Notes: generated by a model from the sequence alone, not told the origin. Counted from the first letter of the stretch, positions 9,483 to 18,914 are shown. The stretch is 64,000 bases of DNA from Sphingomonas xinjiangensis (GCF_014199255.1 NZ_JACIJF010000004.1:124001-188000), one strand, 5' to 3'. Numbers and translations: made by a program.

Positions 9483-9881
9483 TCAAGCGGGTGTAGGGAT
9501 TCGGGCAACCACCTTGATTTCAAAGTCGAAACCGGCAAGCCAGTTCACACCGACCGCAGTCCAGCTGGGGTACGGTGGTTCACCGAAAATCTCGGCCTTG
9601 ACGGCCATCATTGTGCCGAATTGCTGTTCAGGATCGGTGTGGAAGGTCGTGACGTCAATCACGTCGTCCCAGCCACATCCACCCGCCTGCAGGACACTTT
9701 GAAGGTTCGCGAATGCGCGGCGGACCTGTGCCTCGAAGTCGGGTTCCGGCGAACCGTCGGCGCGGCTGCCGACCTGGCCTGACACGAACAATAGGGTGTC
9801 TGCCTTTACGGCAGCGGAATAGCCATGCGCCTCGTAAAGGGCGTGGCGGTCGGCGGGAAATACCACGTCACGTTGAGCCAT
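9483..9881 (-). CDS. RidA family (YjgF/YER057c/UK114) protein
   Basis: 132 residues from the ATG at 9881, which has AAGGAGA upstream; a longer frame to 9977 crosses the promoter and is not used. The family deaminates reactive enamine/imine intermediates or close relatives of them. Visible features: LLFVSGQVGSRADG and the C-terminal block with the conserved Val/Glu stretch (FEIKVVARI). The canonical RidA catalytic Arg motif is not obvious, so this may be one of the other Rid subfamilies. It is divergent from a TetR regulator across two palindromic operators, so its expression is probably controlled by that regulator. Confidence 0.85.
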   Translation of the reverse strand: MAQRDVVFPADRHALYEAHGYSAAVKADTLLFVSGQVGSRADGSPEPDFEAQVRRAFANLQSVLQAGGCGWDDVIDVTTFHTDPEQQFGTMMAVKAEIFGEPPYPSWTAVGVNWLAGFDFEIKVVARIPTPA

Positions 9882-9939
9882 CTTGATCTCTCCTTGCAAC
9901 ACGCTTCGCTGGACATGATCGACCACCGGGTGCACATTG

Positions 9940-9954
9940 CATACGGAGCGTATG
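9940..9954. promoter_or_regulatory. Palindromic operator 1 for the divergent TetR regulator
   Basis: CATACG-GAG-CGTATG is a perfect 6-bp inverted repeat overlapping the expected -10 region of the leftward ridA-like promoter. It has the same core as operator 2, with centres 42 bp (about four helical turns) apart. Confidence 0.7.
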
Positions 9955-9971
9955 TGAGCTGCTGGCAACAC

Positions 9972-9977
9972 TGTCAA
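9972..9977 (-). promoter_or_regulatory. Perfect -35 hexamer of the ridA-like promoter
   Basis: Read leftward this is TTGACA, lying between the two operators. A -10 placed 17-19 bases further left would fall inside operator 1, so repressor binding would block the promoter. Confidence 0.5.
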
Positions 9978-9978
9978 T

Positions 9979-9999
9979 CCACATACGGCACGTATGTGG
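9979..9999. promoter_or_regulatory. Palindromic operator 2 for the divergent TetR regulator
   Basis: CCACATACG-GCA-CGTATGTGG is a perfect 9-bp inverted repeat with a 3-base spacer. It sits 7 bases before the tetR start codon, consistent with autoregulation. Confidence 0.75.
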
Positions 10000-10006
10000 A
10001 ACAGTT

Positions 10007-10600
10007 ATGATGCCAAGAAAGAGCCGCGCCGAAACGATGGAAGCCAATCGGCAGAAGCTGATCTCGGCCGCTCGCGAAGCGTTCGCTACAGCCGGGTTTG
10101 CGTCCGCCTCGATGGACGAACTTACCGCAAGCGTCGGTCTGACCCGCGGCGCGCTGTACCATGGCTTTGGCGACAAAAAGGGGTTGCTCGCGGCTGTCAT
10201 CGCGCAGGTCGATGGTGAAATGGCCACTCGTGCAAAGGAGGCGGGGGCGCAGGTCAACGACCCTTGGGAGAGCCTCCTGGCGGAGGCCACGGCCTATATC
10301 GAGATGGCGCTCGATCCACAGATACGCCGCATCGTTCTGCTCGATGGCCCTGCAATTCTGGGTGATCCATCCCAATGGCCCAGCCAGAACGCCTGCCTGG
10401 CCACCACCGAGCAAGCCGTAGCTGACCTGGTCGCGCGCGGCGTCATGAAGCCTGTTGACGTCGAGGCGGCATCGCGCCTGCTAAGCGGCGCGGCCTTTGA
10501 CGCCGCTCTCTGGGTCGGCGCGAGCGACGCCCCAGACATTGCCCTTCCAAAGGCCGTGCACGCCTATCGTACCATGGCCGAAGGTTTTCTGGCGAAGTGA
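10007..10600 (+). CDS. TetR/AcrR family transcriptional repressor
   Basis: 197 residues. The N-terminal helix-turn-helix spans residues 15-62, with typical family words (REAFATAGFASASMDELTASVG, broken across helices, then LTRGALYHGFGDKKGLL). The C-terminal ligand domain is unlike any I can assign to a ligand. ATG ATG occurs at the start, so the true initiator is 10007 or 10010. It is divergent from the ridA-like gene with two shared-core palindromes between them, the standard layout for a local, autoregulated repressor. Inducer unknown; a reactive nitrogen metabolite or xenobiotic would fit the neighbour, but that is inference. Confidence 0.9.
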   Translation: MMPRKSRAETMEANRQKLISAAREAFATAGFASASMDELTASVGLTRGALYHGFGDKKGLLAAVIAQVDGEMATRAKEAGAQVNDPWESLLAEATAYIEMALDPQIRRIVLLDGPAILGDPSQWPSQNACLATTEQAVADLVARGVMKPVDVEAASRLLSGAAFDAALWVGASDAPDIALPKAVHAYRTMAEGFLAK

Positions 10601-10877
10601 CCAAGTTGGCCGGCATAGCTCCATGCCAGACTCGTGCGGGGGAAAGGGCGGCTGCCTAAGCGGCCGGTTTGAGGGCGCCACGTTGATCTATGGAATAACC
10701 GAGATTTAGGCGGAAGCCATCGTTGCCGGTCATGAGTGTACCACTGCTTTGGCGCCTGTTCCTCGAGCTTCCGAGCGGCCCGCCGCGAGGATGCCCTCGT
10801 TGGAGGAATTCGCATTGCTCAGGCCATCGCATGGTTGAGGAGTGGCGCGCAGTGCTGGAACCTCACTAGCAAGGAAA
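10601..10877. other. Intergenic stretch without a supported gene
   Basis: No frame here has a start, ribosome-binding site and recognisable protein. Short frames on both strands (for example ending ...IAWLRSGAQCW) hint at decayed coding DNA but cannot be assigned to a family. Confidence 0.4.
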
Positions 10878-10907
10878 GGCCAGCGACGTCGCGAGACGCC
10901 GCTGGCC
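10878..10907 (-). terminator. Terminator of the small EPDSN-tail gene
   Basis: GGCCAGCG (10878-10885) pairs with CGCTGGCC (10900-10907). Read leftward the stem is followed by TTTCCTT. It lies 24 bp after the stop of the leftward gene. Confidence 0.65.
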
Positions 10908-10930
10908 AGCCTGCTCTTTATAGGAAGCGC

Positions 10931-11167
10931 TTAGTTGCTATCGGGCTCATCGTCATCATCATCTGAAGCGACCACTATTGCCCCTCCGATGATAGCAGCG
11001 GCGCCGATCGCCATTATGATGACGCCTCCGTTCGCGGCTCCGCTGGAGGCCTCGCCGACGGCCGCCTCGCCTTGTAGCGACAGAAGGGATGCGGAGGCCT
11101 GGGCCGCGGGCACTGAAGTCACGCCAAGCAACATAGCAGATGCAGTCAAGAGCTTAAGATGGCGCAT
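10931..11167 (-). CDS. Small exported single-TM protein with acidic EPDSN tail (copy 1)
   Basis: 78 residues from the ATG at 11167, preceded by AAGGAGA. A signal peptide (MRHLKLLTASAMLLGVTSVPAAQA) is followed by a short linker. A strongly hydrophobic segment follows (VIIMAIGAAAIIGGAIVVA) and the protein ends in the acidic tail SDDDDDEPDSN. The same architecture and the same last five residues occur in the protein at 43551-43784. No known domain is recognised. The tail should be exposed on one side of the inner membrane if the second helix is retained. It stands alone, with its own terminator and an IS110 relic just upstream. Confidence 0.75.
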   Translation of the reverse strand: MRHLKLLTASAMLLGVTSVPAAQASASLLSLQGEAAVGEASSGAANGGVIIMAIGAAAIIGGAIVVASDDDDDEPDSN

Positions 11168-11277
11168 AGTCAATTCTCCTTGCAGATCCCGCTCGAACAA
11201 GAGCTTTCACCTGCAAGTAACATCGTCCAGCAGTGCGCGATCAAATGCCCTAATCGCGCGATCAGGTACGACCTTTC

Positions 11278-11494
11278 GATGCACACTCGCACACGCCTCC
11301 ATCGTCACCACGCATCGCAGCAGTGGCGAGAAGAACGCCAAGACCTGATCTCGCCGCAGCTTCTTGCGGAAGATCACCGTGCCGCGCAGATGCGACCCAT
11401 GAACCTGAAAAAAACCGACTTCGCCAGATCAATGCCGACTGTGCTAACCTCACCCACGGACGCCTCCTACAGTGGCGTTTCAACACCTCCACTC
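11278..11494 (-). pseudogene. IS110-family transposase relic 1 (5' end only, frameshifted)
   Basis: Read leftward: a leader hairpin (AGTGG...CCACT), an AGGAGG ribosome-binding site near 11462-11467, then coding words VSTVGIDLAKSVF. A one-base insertion in a T6 run shifts the frame. The continuation is QVHG, then VIFRKKLRRDQVLAFF and VVTMEACASVH. These are the N-terminal RuvC-like (DEDD) motifs of IS110 transposases, including the GIDLAK aspartate and the MEAC glutamate. Homology stops near 11278, so about five-sixths of the gene is missing. Confidence 0.8.
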
Positions 11495-11646
11495 TGGCAC
11501 ATCCATGCCGTCAGGGGGGCGTCCACCCCACGCTTTCGGGTGTGCGGTTAGCCGAACTGAACGGCCGACTTTAGAACGAAAGCTGCCCGGCGGCTAATAA
11601 GTCTCCATCCTGGTAAGACCTTGCCGCCACCTGCCCGCGTAGCCCG

Positions 11647-13470
<1,824 letters not shown>

Positions 13471-13471
13471 G

Positions 13472-14824
13472 TTACTTTGCTGCCTTTCTGGCTTGCATCA
13501 CTTCACGGAATTTCCTGGCCCAGCCGGGCTTGGCCGTTTGCGGCGCGCGCGTCAGGCTGAGCGCGTCGGCCTCGACATCCTGCGTCACCACGGTGCCCGC
13601 CGCGACGATGGCGCCGTCGCCGATCCGCACCGGCGCCACCAGCGCGCTGTTCGACCCGATGAACGCGCCTGCGCCGATCTCGGTGCGCTGCTTCAGGTAC
13701 CCATTGTAATTGCAGGTGATCGTGCCTGCGCCAATGTTCGCCCGTGCGCCGATCCGCGCATCGCCCAGATAGGTCAGGTGATTGGCCTTGGCGCCTGCCT
13801 CCAGCACTGCATTCTTTGTCTCGACGAAATTGCCGACACGAGCGCCCTCCCCGATCACCGTGCCGGGACGCAGCCGGGCATAGGGACCGATATCGGCGCC
13901 GGTGGAAACCTTGGCACCCTGAAGATGGCTGAAGGCGTGGATGGTGACGCGGTCGCCCACTTCTACCTTCGGGCCGAACACCACGTTCGGCTCGATGGTC
14001 ACGTCGCGGCCCAGCACCGTGTCATGCGCGAACCAGACGGTGTCCGGCGCGACCAGGCTGACGCCCTCCGCCATCGCGCGGGCACGCCGGGCGCGCTGCC
14101 ACTCGGCCTCCAGTGCCGCCAGCTCGCCACGGCTGTTGACGCCGCTGACTTCTCCGGCGTCGGTTTCCACCACCGCCGACGTGCGGCCATCCTCAGCCGC
14201 CAGCTGAACGAGGTCGACCAGATAATATTCGCCCGCTGCATTGGTGTTAGTCACGCGCGCCAGCAGCCTGAACAGATCGGCGGAGCGCACCGCCATCAGC
14301 CCGGAATTGCACAGCGTCTCGGCGCGCTCCTGGGGTGTGGCGTCCTTGAACTCGACGATCCTGCGCAGGCTTCCATCCGCATCGACCATCAGCCTGCCAT
14401 AGGCGCCAGGATCGGCGGGCCGGAAGCCCAGAACCACGGTCGCCGGCATGTCGGGCATGTGCAACCGGTCGAGCATCCGGCGCAGCGTTTCGGCGGTGAC
14501 CAGTGGCACGTCGCCATAAAGGATCAGCACGTCACCGGTGAAATCGGCCAGCGCCGCCTCGGCCTGCAACACTGCGTGGCCGGTGCCCAACTGCTCGGCC
14601 TGTTCCACGGTCTCGGCACCAAGCGGCCGCACGGCCGCTTCGACCTGCTCGCGTCCGGCGCCCACCACCACCACGGTGCGCGCGGGATCGAGTGCGGCGA
14701 CACTGTCGATCAGGTGCAGCAGCATCGGCCTGCCCGCGATCGGGTGCAGCACCTTGTGCGTGTCGGATTTCATCCGCGTGCCCTTGCCCGCGGCAAGAAT
14801 GATGGCGGCGATCGGCGATGTCAT
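13472..14824 (-). CDS. glmU: Bifunctional GlcNAc-1-P uridyltransferase / GlcN-1-P acetyltransferase
   Basis: 450 residues from the ATG at 14824, which has GGAGGGG upstream. The N-terminal pyrophosphorylase domain has the signature AAIILAAGKGTRMKSDTHK, with GTGHA and YGDVPLV further on. The C-terminal left-handed beta-helix (about residues 255-430) is built of hexapeptide repeats and ends with the acetyltransferase site region (ETKNAVLEAGAKANHL, YLGDARIG, NYNGYLKQRT). It produces UDP-GlcNAc from glucosamine-1-phosphate. First gene of glmU-glmS and divergent from gph across 74 bp. Confidence 0.97.
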   Translation of the reverse strand: MTSPIAAIILAAGKGTRMKSDTHKVLHPIAGRPMLLHLIDSVAALDPARTVVVVGAGREQVEAAVRPLGAETVEQAEQLGTGHAVLQAEAALADFTGDVLILYGDVPLVTAETLRRMLDRLHMPDMPATVVLGFRPADPGAYGRLMVDADGSLRRIVEFKDATPQERAETLCNSGLMAVRSADLFRLLARVTNTNAAGEYYLVDLVQLAAEDGRTSAVVETDAGEVSGVNSRGELAALEAEWQRARRARAMAEGVSLVAPDTVWFAHDTVLGRDVTIEPNVVFGPKVEVGDRVTIHAFSHLQGAKVSTGADIGPYARLRPGTVIGEGARVGNFVETKNAVLEAGAKANHLTYLGDARIGARANIGAGTITCNYNGYLKQRTEIGAGAFIGSNSALVAPVRIGDGAIVAAGTVVTQDVEADALSLTRAPQTAKPGWARKFREVMQARKAAK

Positions 14825-14898
14825 TGGATACCCCTCCGGGCGCCCTCCTGCCACGCCGCGCTTGCCATTTCCATAGGGTAGCTGCCACGCCTGCCGCC

Positions 14899-15588
14899 AT
14901 GGCAGCTTTCCCCCACGACATCGTCGGCTTCGATCTAGACGGCACCTTGTTCGACACCAGCGCGGACCTGGCGGCGGCGCTTAACCATGTCCTGCACGGG
15001 CTCGAACGGCCGCCGCTTTCGCGCGCGCAGGTGACTTCGATGGTCGGCGAAGGCACGCGGCGCATGCTTGCCAAGGGACTGGAAGCAAGCGGCGACTGCA
15101 CCCCCGAGCTCGTCGACCGGAGCTATCCCCAGCTAATGGGCTTCTACGAAGCCCATCTCACGGCCGGTACCCGGCCCTATCCCGGGCTCGTGGCGGCGCT
15201 CGACGGCTTGGCAGAGGCGGGCGCGACGCTGGCGGTGGTCACCAACAAGGTCGAGCATCTCGCGGTCAGGCTGCTTGCGGACATGGGGCTGGCGGACCGC
15301 TTCGCCACCGTGATCGGCGGCGACACGGTGGGCGAAGGTAAGCCCTCCCCGCTGCCCATTCTCGAAATGATCCGCCGCTGCGGCGGCGGCCGGGCCGCGT
15401 TCGTCGGCGACTCCCGCTTCGACGTGGAGGCCGCGCGCAACGCCGGGGTGCCGGTGGTCGCCGTCAGCTTCGGTTTTCTGGGACACGGCGTACACGATCT
15501 GAACCCGGACGCAGTGATCGATCATTTCGTTGAGCTTGTGCCCGCGCTCACGCGTTTGGGCCAGCCGAACCACAGGAGCACCGCATGA
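14899..15588 (+). CDS. gph: Phosphoglycolate phosphatase (HAD family)
   Basis: 229 residues from ATG 14899; a longer frame from 14818 overlaps the glmU promoter and adds unconserved residues. HAD motif I is FDLDGTLFDT, motif II VVTNK, motif III lysine in GEGKPSP, and motif IV FVGDSRFDVEAA. The alpha-helical cap between motifs I and II (class C1) is of the length seen in Gph and related sugar-phosphate phosphatases. It dephosphorylates 2-phosphoglycolate from DNA repair or oxygenase side reactions; other small phosphate esters are possible. The stop overlaps the next ATG (ATGA), giving coupling to the SDR gene. Confidence 0.88.
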   Translation: MAAFPHDIVGFDLDGTLFDTSADLAAALNHVLHGLERPPLSRAQVTSMVGEGTRRMLAKGLEASGDCTPELVDRSYPQLMGFYEAHLTAGTRPYPGLVAALDGLAEAGATLAVVTNKVEHLAVRLLADMGLADRFATVIGGDTVGEGKPSPLPILEMIRRCGGGRAAFVGDSRFDVEAARNAGVPVVAVSFGFLGHGVHDLNPDAVIDHFVELVPALTRLGQPNHRSTA

Positions 15589-16376
15589 GCAATGGACGTC
15601 CCCGCGCGCTGGTAACCGGCGCTTCCGCCGGCATCGGCAAGAGCTATGCCGAGCACCTTGCCCGCACCGGCCACGATCTGGTCCTCGTCGCCCGCCGCGC
15701 CGACCGCCTCGAGGCACTTGCCGCCGAGCTGCGCGACACCACCCAGGCGGAGGCCGAAGTTCTTGCCGCCGACCTTGGCGCCGACGCTGGGGTGGACATG
15801 GTCGTGGGGCGGATCGACAAAGGTGACATCGCCTTTCTCGTCAACAATGCCGGCTTCGCCGCCCGCGGAAAGGTCGCCGAACTCGACACGCAAGCCCTCG
15901 ACGCGATGCTGCGTGTCAACATAATCGCGCTTTCCAGGCTTTCCGCCTCGGCGATGCGGTCCATGACAGCCCTCCGCCGCGGCACTATCGTCAACTTATG
16001 TTCGGGCACCGTCTTCATGCAAATGCCCGGCAATGCCGGTTACGGCGCTTCGAAAAACTACGTGATGGCCTTCACCCGCCACATGCAGGCCGAAGCTCAA
16101 GGAACCGGCGTCCGCGTGCAATTGCTGGTGCCGGGCGTGATCGCCACCGACTTTCACGAAATCGCCGGCAACGCGCTGGAAAACTTTCCTCCCGAACGCG
16201 TGATGCAACCCGACGACCTCGTCGTCGCCTCGCTTCGCGCGCTGGAAATGAACGAGCCTGTCTGCATCCCTTCGCTCCCTGACATTCGCAATTGGGACAA
16301 TTACGTCGCCGCCGAGGCCCTGGTCGCGAAGGATGCCTCACGCGACAAGCCCGCACCACGCTATCACGGAGCGTAA
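15585..16376 (+). CDS. Short-chain dehydrogenase/reductase
   Basis: 263 residues. The NAD(P)-binding motif TGASAGIGK is at residues 11-19, and a basic pair in VARRADRLE after beta-2 favours NADPH. NNAGF follows. The catalytic serine is in NLCSGTVF and the YxxxK pair is in GYGASKNY. The shape is that of the classical SDR group often annotated as DltE/YqjQ-like oxidoreductases; the substrate is unknown. It overlaps gph by four bases and ends four bases before the convergent nucleotidyltransferase gene. Confidence 0.88.
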   Translation: MSNGRPRALVTGASAGIGKSYAEHLARTGHDLVLVARRADRLEALAAELRDTTQAEAEVLAADLGADAGVDMVVGRIDKGDIAFLVNNAGFAARGKVAELDTQALDAMLRVNIIALSRLSASAMRSMTALRRGTIVNLCSGTVFMQMPGNAGYGASKNYVMAFTRHMQAEAQGTGVRVQLLVPGVIATDFHEIAGNALENFPPERVMQPDDLVVASLRALEMNEPVCIPSLPDIRNWDNYVAAEALVAKDASRDKPAPRYHGA

Positions 16377-16379
16377 CCG

Positions 16380-17399
16380 TCAGCGCGGCACATGTCCCTT
16401 GCGCCACTTGGTCCACAAGTGGCGCAACAGCATCGTCGGCGGCATCCGGATTGCGTGGCTACGCACGTAAAATCCAAACCGCGTCAGCCGCCGCGTCGGT
16501 CTACCCCAGCCATCCCGCGCAGTCAGGCGGCGCAGGTACAGCGGGTCAGCCCCGCGAAGCCTTTGCCAACCTTCGGGCACCTGTGTTCCATACAGCGCGT
16601 GCGACAGCCGCGCCGCCCGCGCTACCGCGCTCCCAAGGCCATGCAGATCAGCGCGCGTCACAAGACCCTCACTTCCGAACTCGTCGAGCAGGCAGTGCAT
16701 GTCCCACAGGTTGCGCAACCCACCCGCCAAGTCTCCATCGGCGAACAAGTGCGCGGCCGCGTGGCACATCACATCTTGCGGTGAAAGCATGCGCAACCCA
16801 CTGCCAAATTCGACACTGTCAGCGATCAGCGCCGCCGCATTGGGCCTGACGCGCGCGGTCAGCGGCAAGATCGTGTGGTGGACATCAATCATGCGGTCAC
16901 GCTCACGATGGATCAGAGGTGGGAGCTCGTGCATCCAGCGGCGGTAATAGACATCGTCATAGGCGTCGGATTTCACCCATTCCCATCCTGCCGCCAGTAG
17001 CGCCGCTTCTGCAGCATCGATCCGCTCGTGCGGAACCAGGATATCGAGATCACCGATCGACCTGCCGACTCCTGCAGCAAGGCCAGCTGCAACGAAGGCG
17101 GTGCCTTTCAGCAAGATCACCGGAATATCCGCCGCACCAAACGCCCGCCGAGTCATCTCGGCTTCCCACAACGCGGCGACGCGACACTGCTCGGCGGATC
17201 GGCGCGCGTCCTCCAATATCCTCGTCACGGGCACCGGCACCTCGACGCCATGCAGCCTCCAAGCCAAACTGCCGATCAGTTGCTCCGCACGCGCGATCGC
17301 GAGCAGCGCATTCCAATCCTTGCTGTCGAGGATGGTGGTGGACATCGGGTCCCGCAACGCGCCGGCGAGAAGCAGGCCGTCGCTCACAATGCGTCCCAT
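16380..17399 (-). CDS. Nucleotidyltransferase family protein of the HPr-rel-A cassette
   Basis: 339 residues. The motif GRSIGDLDILV (residues 112-122), preceded by ILLKGTAFVAAG, is the hallmark of the NTP_transf_5 family, a polymerase-beta-like nucleotidyltransferase fold with Asp117 and Asp119 as metal ligands. A third acidic position is in MIDVHHTI. Proteins of this family accompany peptide-modification clusters, including some lasso-peptide clusters. It is last in the four-gene leftward cassette and overlaps the kinase gene by 16 bases. The acceptor is unknown; it could nucleotidylate or otherwise modify the product of the kinase step. Confidence 0.82.
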   Translation of the reverse strand: MGRIVSDGLLLAGALRDPMSTTILDSKDWNALLAIARAEQLIGSLAWRLHGVEVPVPVTRILEDARRSAEQCRVAALWEAEMTRRAFGAADIPVILLKGTAFVAAGLAAGVGRSIGDLDILVPHERIDAAEAALLAAGWEWVKSDAYDDVYYRRWMHELPPLIHRERDRMIDVHHTILPLTARVRPNAAALIADSVEFGSGLRMLSPQDVMCHAAAHLFADGDLAGGLRNLWDMHCLLDEFGSEGLVTRADLHGLGSAVARAARLSHALYGTQVPEGWQRLRGADPLYLRRLTARDGWGRPTRRLTRFGFYVRSHAIRMPPTMLLRHLWTKWRKGHVPR

Positions 17400-18244
17400 A
17401 GCCGCTCAACCTGAGCTAGCGCAGTCGTGGTGTCCGGATAGTCGATCGCCTGCGCAGGCACGCTGCGTACCAAGTCTGTCAGTGCTGTGAAGCCATGCTC
17501 ACCCATGGCGACGTAATTGGTCGAAGCTTGAGTCAATCGGACGAACACTTCACTTGGAAGCACCTTACGCTCATCGGCATCGAACCCAAAGCTGGGGAAC
17601 AGCAAAAGCGCCGGGACGGCAGCTTCCCCCATTGCCGCAATGGATCGCGCGTCCGGCACCAGATGCCGTATCGTGCCCTTCGGCGTTCCCTTTAGAACGG
17701 GCCCAAACCGTGCCTTGGGCAGTGCACGCATGACTTCATCGATCGCGGCATTCTTTAGGCTAACCAATCTGGGAAAGCCGTGCACACGTCCGGTGGCGGG
17801 GTCGATCAGTGCAAATTCGTCGCCCATCAACCGCCAGCCGCGCGACATCATCAGCGCAGCGAGGGTGGACTTTCCCGCGCCCGAGAGCCCGGTCATGAGC
17901 ACCGCCTTGCCGTCGCGCTCCACGGCAGAGGCATGAAGCAGCAGATACCGGCGCTGGCCCAGTGCCATTTGCAGGTTCATCGCCATTTCGGCAGCCAGCA
18001 ATCCTTGCGACAGTGGCAAGGGCGCCGCATCCGGGATGACGAAGTCGCCGCCTATATGAACCGCGGGACGCAGAAAGCGCCGCCATGGACGCGCGGCGAA
18101 CAGGTGGACGTTGAAGTCCGCGATTTGGTCATCAGGCGCAGGATAATCCCGGTACAAATCGCGGATGGACTCGATTGGCTCTTGCCAGTCGCTGCCGATC
18201 CGAAAACCGACCGGCCCGATCCGCAGCTCAGTCAGGTGCCGCAT
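17384..18244 (-). CDS. HprK-related kinase A
   Basis: 286 residues. Resembles the C-terminal catalytic domain of HPr kinase/phosphorylase: LLLHASAVER (His104), P-loop GLSGAGKST at 119-127, and GDEFALID (Asp142, Glu143) matching the HprK acidic loop. It lacks the HprK N-terminal domain, and no HPr or PTS gene is near. This pattern fits the HPr-rel-A family, in which the kinase is paired with a PqqD-like protein. Related kinases phosphorylate a residue of some lasso peptides, so a peptide or small-protein substrate is plausible. It overlaps the PqqD-like gene by 13 bases and the nucleotidyltransferase by 16, implying tightly coupled expression. Confidence 0.85.
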   Translation of the reverse strand: MRHLTELRIGPVGFRIGSDWQEPIESIRDLYRDYPAPDDQIADFNVHLFAARPWRRFLRPAVHIGGDFVIPDAAPLPLSQGLLAAEMAMNLQMALGQRRYLLLHASAVERDGKAVLMTGLSGAGKSTLAALMMSRGWRLMGDEFALIDPATGRVHGFPRLVSLKNAAIDEVMRALPKARFGPVLKGTPKGTIRHLVPDARSIAAMGEAAVPALLLFPSFGFDADERKVLPSEVFVRLTQASTNYVAMGEHGFTALTDLVRSVPAQAIDYPDTTTALAQVERLWDAL

Positions 18245-18516
18245 CGGCGATCAACCAACCCGCAGGCACCGAGTTCATCCAACCTGGCCTCAAGCGCGGA
18301 AAGGTCTGCATCGGGTATTGCGAAACGATCTGAAAGCCGCGCCAGCAGAACCACCGAGGTCAGCGCTTCGTCGCCCAGCATCTCGAGAATCTCGGGGACC
18401 GGCGAGTCAACCACGTGGGTGGCGCCCGACGTGCGATGATAGATAAGCGTCAAAGCATCGAGCGGGACGATTCGCAGCGTCGCACCGGGAGCCGCGCGGT
18501 AAGTAATAGGCTCCAC
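18232..18516 (-). CDS. PqqD-like peptide chaperone of the HPr-rel-A cassette
   Basis: 94 residues from a GTG at 18516, four bases after the stop of the upstream Tat-protein gene. The winged-helix-like PqqD fold is suggested by LTLIYHRTSGATHVVDSPVPEIL (split between strand and helix) and a C-terminal helix ending LDELGACGLVDR. PqqD domains bind leader peptides and present them to modifying enzymes. It directly precedes the HprK-like kinase and overlaps it, so the natural inference is that it delivers a substrate to the kinase. No radical-SAM enzyme or leader peptidase is adjacent, unlike PQQ or lasso-peptide clusters. Confidence 0.8.
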   Translation of the reverse strand: MEPITYRAAPGATLRIVPLDALTLIYHRTSGATHVVDSPVPEILEMLGDEALTSVVLLARLSDRFAIPDADLSALEARLDELGACGLVDRRCGT

Positions 18517-18520
18517 GGCC

Positions 18521-18910
18521 TCAGCCGCGCGGCATCTGCAACGACGCAAAGCAGGTGAAGCCGCTAGTGCCCGATTGAAGCCGACGGATGTAGTTGGTGT
18601 AGGCGCGGCTGCTGTTGTAATCCGCACCCGGCAAGTTGCCACCGGCTAGCGCGCGACGAACATCTTCCGCTTTGAACGCGCCACTGGGCGGCGGAAACGC
18701 GCCTGGGGTACCCGTGGGAACTAGTGAGCCGTCCGCCGCGATATAGCTCCCGGCGCGGCTGGCATCGGGTACCGGAATCTCACAATTAGCGATCGAGGCG
18801 CTGGTCTGCGCCAGAGCTGGACGAATGGACACAATTGCTGATGCGCCGGCCGCACCCAGCATGAGCGCACGGCGTCGGGTCGCCTCGGGTCCTTGTTGAT
18901 CGTCGGCCAT
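18521..18910 (-). CDS. Tat-exported protein of unknown function heading the HPr-rel-A cassette
   Basis: 129 residues. The N-terminus carries a twin-arginine-like motif (ATRRRALMLGAAGASA) and a cleavage-like site ending ALA at about residue 34. The mature part has no known domain. It contains a proline-rich middle (GTPGAFPPPSG) and a tyrosine/serine-rich C-terminal block (YNSSRAYTNYIRRLQSG) ending FTCFASLQMPRG. As the first gene of a unit with a PqqD-like chaperone, a kinase and a nucleotidyltransferase, it is the only obvious candidate substrate in the cassette, but that role is inference. Two cysteines remain in the mature chain. Confidence 0.7.
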   Translation of the reverse strand: MADDQQGPEATRRRALMLGAAGASAIVSIRPALAQTSASIANCEIPVPDASRAGSYIAADGSLVPTGTPGAFPPPSGAFKAEDVRRALAGGNLPGADYNSSRAYTNYIRRLQSGTSGFTCFASLQMPRG

Positions 18911-18914
18911 AGAT

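Noticed and set aside
10601..10930. Transposase-like words near the tetR gene
   Set aside because: Short matches such as IAWLRSGAQ could be chance; no consistent frame or family could be followed.
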